A stretch of 64,000 bases of DNA, taken from contig CAZKVC010000005.1 of assembly GCA_964556115.1 (NCBI GenBank), positions 62,001 to 126,000 of the forward strand. Direction: 5' to 3'. The notes under the pieces are model-generated. The model was not told the origin of the DNA and ran no database searches. It saw only the letters and a program-made list of their open reading frames with translations. Shown piece by piece: positions 60,949-64,000 of the stretch (its first letter is position 1; every line of letters begins with the position of its first letter). The stretch is from Parvularcula sp964556115. Its GTDB lineage: Bacteria > Pseudomonadota > Alphaproteobacteria > Caulobacterales > Parvularculaceae. The position numbers were made by a program, and so were the translations under genes.

Positions 60949-61734
60949 TTACTCGGAAACCGCTTCGATAGCGGCTTGGGGGGCGTTCACCGGCACCTGG
61001 AGAAGGCCCGGCGGGGTTTGTTCCTTGGCCATGCGGATCCCAAGACGGACATCGTCGAGGAAGCTCTTCGGCAGATCGACGAACTCGCCAGTATTCTCGT
61101 CGTAGATGCGCAGAATGCTGTCGTCCGCAGATTTGTAGATCAGCGCGAGGCGGCCGACGCGGAAAAACTCGACGGTCAGCTCGCCACCTTCCCCATCGGC
61201 GACAGTGTCGGTGTAGGCCTGGATGGTCCGGCCATACTCGTTCTCGATCTGATAGGCCTCGATGATCAGGCGGAAGCGCGACGCGGCCGTCTGGGTCGGG
61301 TCAGCCATGACCCGGTCGAGGCGGTCGAGGCGGTTCTGACGCTCGGAGGAAAGGAACGGAATGTCCGCAGCGACGATACGCTTCAGCTGATCCAGCATGT
61401 CGCCGATCAGGGGAACCACGGCGCGCTCGAGACCTTCGACGTTCTCGATGTCCTGCTGCAGGGCCTGGATTTGAGCGACCTGGTTCTCGACCTCGGCGCG
61501 CTGGCTTTCGTTGAACCGGCGAAGAAGCTCGAGCTGCTTCGTGTTCGCCCGATATTCGCCGAGGAGCTCGGAGGCTTGCTGATCGAGCTGCTCGACCCGT
61601 TGCTGGGACTGCGCACCGGACTCGGCAGTGCTGCGGCTGATATCGAGCGCCTGACGGAACTGTGCCGCGGCGGGAACGCTCGCCGACCAAGCGACGAGAA
61701 CCGCCGTGCCGAGCAGCGCGAACTTTTTCTGCAT
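60949..61734 (-). CDS. DUF3450 family exported protein
   Basis: The protein has 261 residues, a signal peptide (MQKKFALLGTAVLVAWSASVPAAA) and a long coiled coil (about 40-120), then a globular part with FFRVGRLALIYKSADDSIL, the DUF3450 hallmark. It is the first gene of the TonB2-like operon, as in vibrios, and is probably periplasmic. Its role in energy transduction is not established. The start at 61734 was chosen for the signal peptide. Confidence 0.93.
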   Translation of the reverse strand: MQKKFALLGTAVLVAWSASVPAAAQFRQALDISRSTAESGAQSQQRVEQLDQQASELLGEYRANTKQLELLRRFNESQRAEVENQVAQIQALQQDIENVEGLERAVVPLIGDMLDQLKRIVAADIPFLSSERQNRLDRLDRVMADPTQTAASRFRLIIEAYQIENEYGRTIQAYTDTVADGEGGELTVEFFRVGRLALIYKSADDSILRIYDENTGEFVDLPKSFLDDVRLGIRMAKEQTPPGLLQVPVNAPQAAIEAVSE

Positions 61735-62164
61735 GTGCTTCACCTTCAAGTGTCTCCACCCATCTCGTAACAAGCCGTCGCGGGATTCGTCCGCGAGGAC
61801 CTGCAAAAACTTTCATCTGTCGGACATACGCAGATTTGCGCTGATGCCCACCCGATCCCAGCCGCTTTCGAAGCGGAACCTTACACTGACGCCATCTTAG
61901 CCATTTGGCAATGATAACGCGCGCCTTTGTCCAGTAACGCGGACAAAACCCTCCCAGCGGTCCTTACGCGGGCAGCATCTGCCCCAATGGCCGTAACCGT
62001 GACGTAAAAACGTTCCATGTCAATTGCCCCGGAACCAATTTCACGGATTTGAACGAAAATCGATCGTTTCAGGCAACGGTGAGAGAAGATCACAGCTCAC
62101 TTCGAGATGTCGGTAGCAGAATCAAGCCCTCTTGTTCTGCGACCCTACGCGATCGTGAGAAGTC
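61735..62164. other. Regulatory gap upstream of the TonB2-like operon
   Basis: This 430-base stretch lies between tRNA-Gln and the DUF3450 gene. It holds an inverted repeat TTTGTCC-N8-GGACAAA at 61926-61947, which may be an operator for the operon, and on the minus strand a TATCAT-like -10 nearby without a good -35. No Fur box was recognised. Short frames here look spurious. Confidence 0.5.
61926..61947. repeat. Inverted repeat upstream of the TonB2-like operon
   Basis: TTTGTCC and GGACAAA form perfect 7-bp arms around an 8-base spacer, 192 bases before the DUF3450 start. It is a candidate operator for an unknown regulator. Confidence 0.4.
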
Positions 62165-62239
<75 letters not shown>

Positions 62240-62380
62240 ACTGGGAGACGTGTGTCTAACGACCTCCGGCTAGGGATGCAACGCTAAAACGGGGTGAAAA
62301 TCCGCCTTTCGAGGTTGCGGTCCGGTAGGCTTCTTTGGCATGGACACAAGCCTGCGGCGGCGCTATGGGCCCGCTTCGGA

Positions 62381-62457
62381 CGGAGTGTAGCTCAGCCTGG
62401 TAGAGCACTGTCTTCGGGAGGCAGGGGCCGGAGGTTCGAATCCTCTCACTCCGACCA
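62381..62457 (+). tRNA. tRNA-Pro (anticodon CGG)
   Basis: The acceptor stem CGGAGTG pairs with CACTCCG, the anticodon stem-loop is CTGTC-TTCGGGA-GGCAG with anticodon CGG, and the T loop is GGTTCGAATCC. The CCA end is encoded (62455-62457). Confidence 0.96.
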
Positions 62458-62535
62458 TTTCCCTTTGCGAGAGGGAGTATCGATGCAGCATGTCATGCTC
62501 CCTTCCCTCTTCTTAGTATCAGTGCAGGTCCGGCC

Positions 62536-63417
62536 GTGACGATTCCCTTCGTCAGGGCCGATCATCTCAAGGCGGGCGATGTCGACCGGCTCTCAGGGCG
62601 AATCGCTCGGGTGATCGCACCCAATCCCGGACCCTTCACCTATACCGGGACGGGAACTTATCTTGTTAGTGATGGCGGCGATGCAGTGGTTATCGACCCC
62701 GGGCCGGATGATGCGGACCATCTAAAGAGGGTGGTCGCGGCCGCGGGCGGGACGATCGGGCAGATCCTCATCACCCACACCCACAGGGACCATTCGGCCG
62801 GGGCGGCGAGCCTCAAGGCGATGACCGGCGCCGAGATCCTCGCCTTCGCGCCGCATCCCACCTCGCCCGGTGACGCTGCGCCTGCTCTGGATGAAGGCGC
62901 CGATCACGGCTTCCGGGCCGACCGCCATATAGACGACGGCGAGACCTTAAGGGTCGGCGGCGCGTCCATCACGGCGGTTCACACCCCCGGCCATATCGCC
63001 AACCATCTTTGCTTCTGTCTCGAGGAAGAGAGCGTCCTTTTCACCGGCGATCACATCATGGGCTGGGCGACGACGGTGGTCGCGCCGCCTGACGGTGACA
63101 TGGACGACTATATGGAGAGCCTCGACCTTCTTCTTCGGCGGGACGATGTCCGGTACCTACCGACCCACGGCGCGCCGATCGAAGCGCCCCTGCCCTTCGT
63201 CGAAGCGGTCAAAGCCCATCGGCACGCACGCGACAGCGCGATCATCGAGGCGGTAAGCGACGGCTCGACCATCATGGCGATCGTCGACGCTGTCTACGAA
63301 GGCCTCAACCCGGCCCTGAAGGTTGCAGCCGGGCTGAACGTCAGGGCGCATCTTGAAAGCGCGGCGCGCCGTGGCCTCGTGACCCAGGACCGCGAAGGCC
63401 GTTACCGAACGCTCTAG
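62536..63417 (+). CDS. MBL-fold metallo-hydrolase (LACTB2-like)
   Basis: This 293-residue metallo-beta-lactamase-fold enzyme has the zinc motif HTHRDHSAG (His81, His83, Asp85, His86). Further ligands lie in VHTPGHIANH and FTGDHIMGW. A C-terminal winged-helix part (AGLNVRAHLESAARRGLV) matches the LACTB2/BLACT_WH type, whose human member is an endoribonuclease. The bacterial substrate is unknown. The start is GTG at 62536, with no ATG giving the full N-terminus. Confidence 0.9.
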   Translation: MTIPFVRADHLKAGDVDRLSGRIARVIAPNPGPFTYTGTGTYLVSDGGDAVVIDPGPDDADHLKRVVAAAGGTIGQILITHTHRDHSAGAASLKAMTGAEILAFAPHPTSPGDAAPALDEGADHGFRADRHIDDGETLRVGGASITAVHTPGHIANHLCFCLEEESVLFTGDHIMGWATTVVAPPDGDMDDYMESLDLLLRRDDVRYLPTHGAPIEAPLPFVEAVKAHRHARDSAIIEAVSDGSTIMAIVDAVYEGLNPALKVAAGLNVRAHLESAARRGLVTQDREGRYRTL

Positions 63418-63887
63418 ATTTCGCTCGCCTGCGGTTCGGCGGCCACCGCCTCGAGGCGCTGTGCAAGCCCGGGAAATGCGATCTCGAGCGCGGCGGCCTG
63501 CTCATAGAGGACAGCGGCCCCGCGGACATTGCCCTCTTCGGCCTCGAAATCGCCCATGGCCACGAGGATTGCCGGATTTTCAGGCTCGAGTTCAGCCGCT
63601 TTCTCGAAATGCCGTCTGGCTTCATCCACCCGGCGGCCGGTCTGCGCGACTTCGGCCCTCAGGAGCCAGACGCCGGGATGGCTCGGCGCGAGTTTGGCAG
63701 CTGTCTGGGAAAGGCTTTCAGCAACAGAGAGTTCGCGTTCTTCGAGAGCCGTGCGGGACCGCTCGCAAAGAAGGCCGATACCGACTTCCGGCCCCTCTTC
63801 GACCGAGCATCGCTCAAGGCCATAGGCGGGCAGGGCCCCCATATCCGGCCACAGGGCCGAAGCGATCAATAGAAAAAGCGCGCTCAC
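63414..63887 (-). CDS. Exported TPR-repeat protein
   Basis: This 157-residue protein has a weak signal-like N-terminus (MSALFLLIASALW) and two to three TPR units: PGVWLLRAEVAQTGRRVDEA, RHFEKAAELEPENPAILVAMGD, then AAVLYEQAAALE. Such proteins mediate protein contacts, and no partner can be named. Its 3' end overlaps the convergent MBL gene by four bases. It lies downstream of rpmJ on the same strand. Confidence 0.8.
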   Translation of the reverse strand: MSALFLLIASALWPDMGALPAYGLERCSVEEGPEVGIGLLCERSRTALEERELSVAESLSQTAAKLAPSHPGVWLLRAEVAQTGRRVDEARRHFEKAAELEPENPAILVAMGDFEAEEGNVRGAAVLYEQAAALEIAFPGLAQRLEAVAAEPQASEI

Positions 63888-63957
63888 GGCATCAAAGCTA
63901 GCGCAGAGCCGTCAACGCGCCAATAAGACAAAAAGGCAGACTTATCGCCAGAAGCGA

Positions 63958-64000
63958 TCAGCCCTGGCGCGCCTTGAAGCGCCGCTGGGTCTTGTTGATG
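63958..64000 (-). CDS. rpmJ: 50S ribosomal protein L36, C-terminal end (runs off the window)
   Basis: The last 14 codons of a minus-strand frame give INKTQRRFKARQG and a TGA stop (63958-63960). This matches the conserved C-terminus of alphaproteobacterial L36 (longer form ending KARQG). The start lies beyond base 64000. Confidence 0.85.
   Translation of the reverse strand, partial: INKTQRRFKARQG

Noticed and set aside
62294..62539. Open frame across the tRNA-Pro gene
   Set aside because: It reads through the tRNA and gives the familiar artefact SVAQPGRALSSGG; no domain or ribosome-binding site.

Overview
The window is ordinary chromosome from a GC-rich alphaproteobacterium. The evidence is the gene content and order: a FYDLN-acid protein beside aroA, gyrA-coaD-cyclophilins, a HIG1-type twin-membrane protein with PduO-type adenosyltransferase and etfBA, a fab operon joined to mltG-yicC-gmk, and a dimeric NADP isocitrate dehydrogenase. 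The carotenoid ketolase/hydroxylase genes, VPLPA-CTERM proteins and a TonB2-type energy operon fit a marine, pigmented, TonB-rich lineage near Parvularcula or the Hyphomonadaceae; this placement is inference. No insertion sequence, prophage, CRISPR array, rRNA or replication origin was seen.

Left part (1-26 kb). A cut-off M14 carboxypeptidase diverges from a serine hydrolase. An MFS transporter is followed by four overlapping genes that end at one strong terminator: a DNA-repair radical SAM protein, a DUF4130-UdgX fusion, an Hsp15-like S4 protein and a TerB protein. Then come two cyclophilins, coaD, an SRPBCC protein and gyrA on the minus strand, sodC, a second MFS transporter, a KefB/KefC-type antiporter, aroA, the FYDLN-acid protein, icd, recG, a DUF502 protein and a DUF3089 protein whose nucleophile motif is lost. 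A two-gene minus-strand operon at 23.5-25.3 kb encodes a protein whose N-terminus looks like a proteasome/HslV-type Ntn hydrolase, plus a small charged partner. This is the least explained module in the window.

Middle (25-45 kb). Two small membrane proteins and PduO lead to etfBA, with two VPLPA/VPVPA-CTERM exoproteins interspersed that share a GGGGGAAT element before their starts. The overlapping crtI-crtB-crtW-crtZ genes converge on crtE and specify most of an astaxanthin-type pathway; no lycopene cyclase is present. A long minus-strand run carries fabD, a membrane hybrid histidine kinase, fabG, an MscS channel, acpP, fabF, mltG, yicC, gmk and an orphan Hpt protein, so signalling and membrane-tension genes are embedded in lipid and cell-wall synthesis.

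Right part (45-64 kb). A 950-residue chemoreceptor has a roughly 215-residue charged helix inserted behind its HAMP domain. It is followed by a small TonB-C protein, clpB, a DUF885 lipoprotein and a divergent FAH-family hydrolase/maleylacetoacetate isomerase pair. A seven-gene TonB2-like operon (DUF3450, TtpC-like MotA/TolQ, ExbB, two ExbD, TonB, TPR) energises outer-membrane transport. tRNA-Gln, tRNA-Pro, an MBL-fold hydrolase, a TPR protein and the tail of rpmJ close the window.
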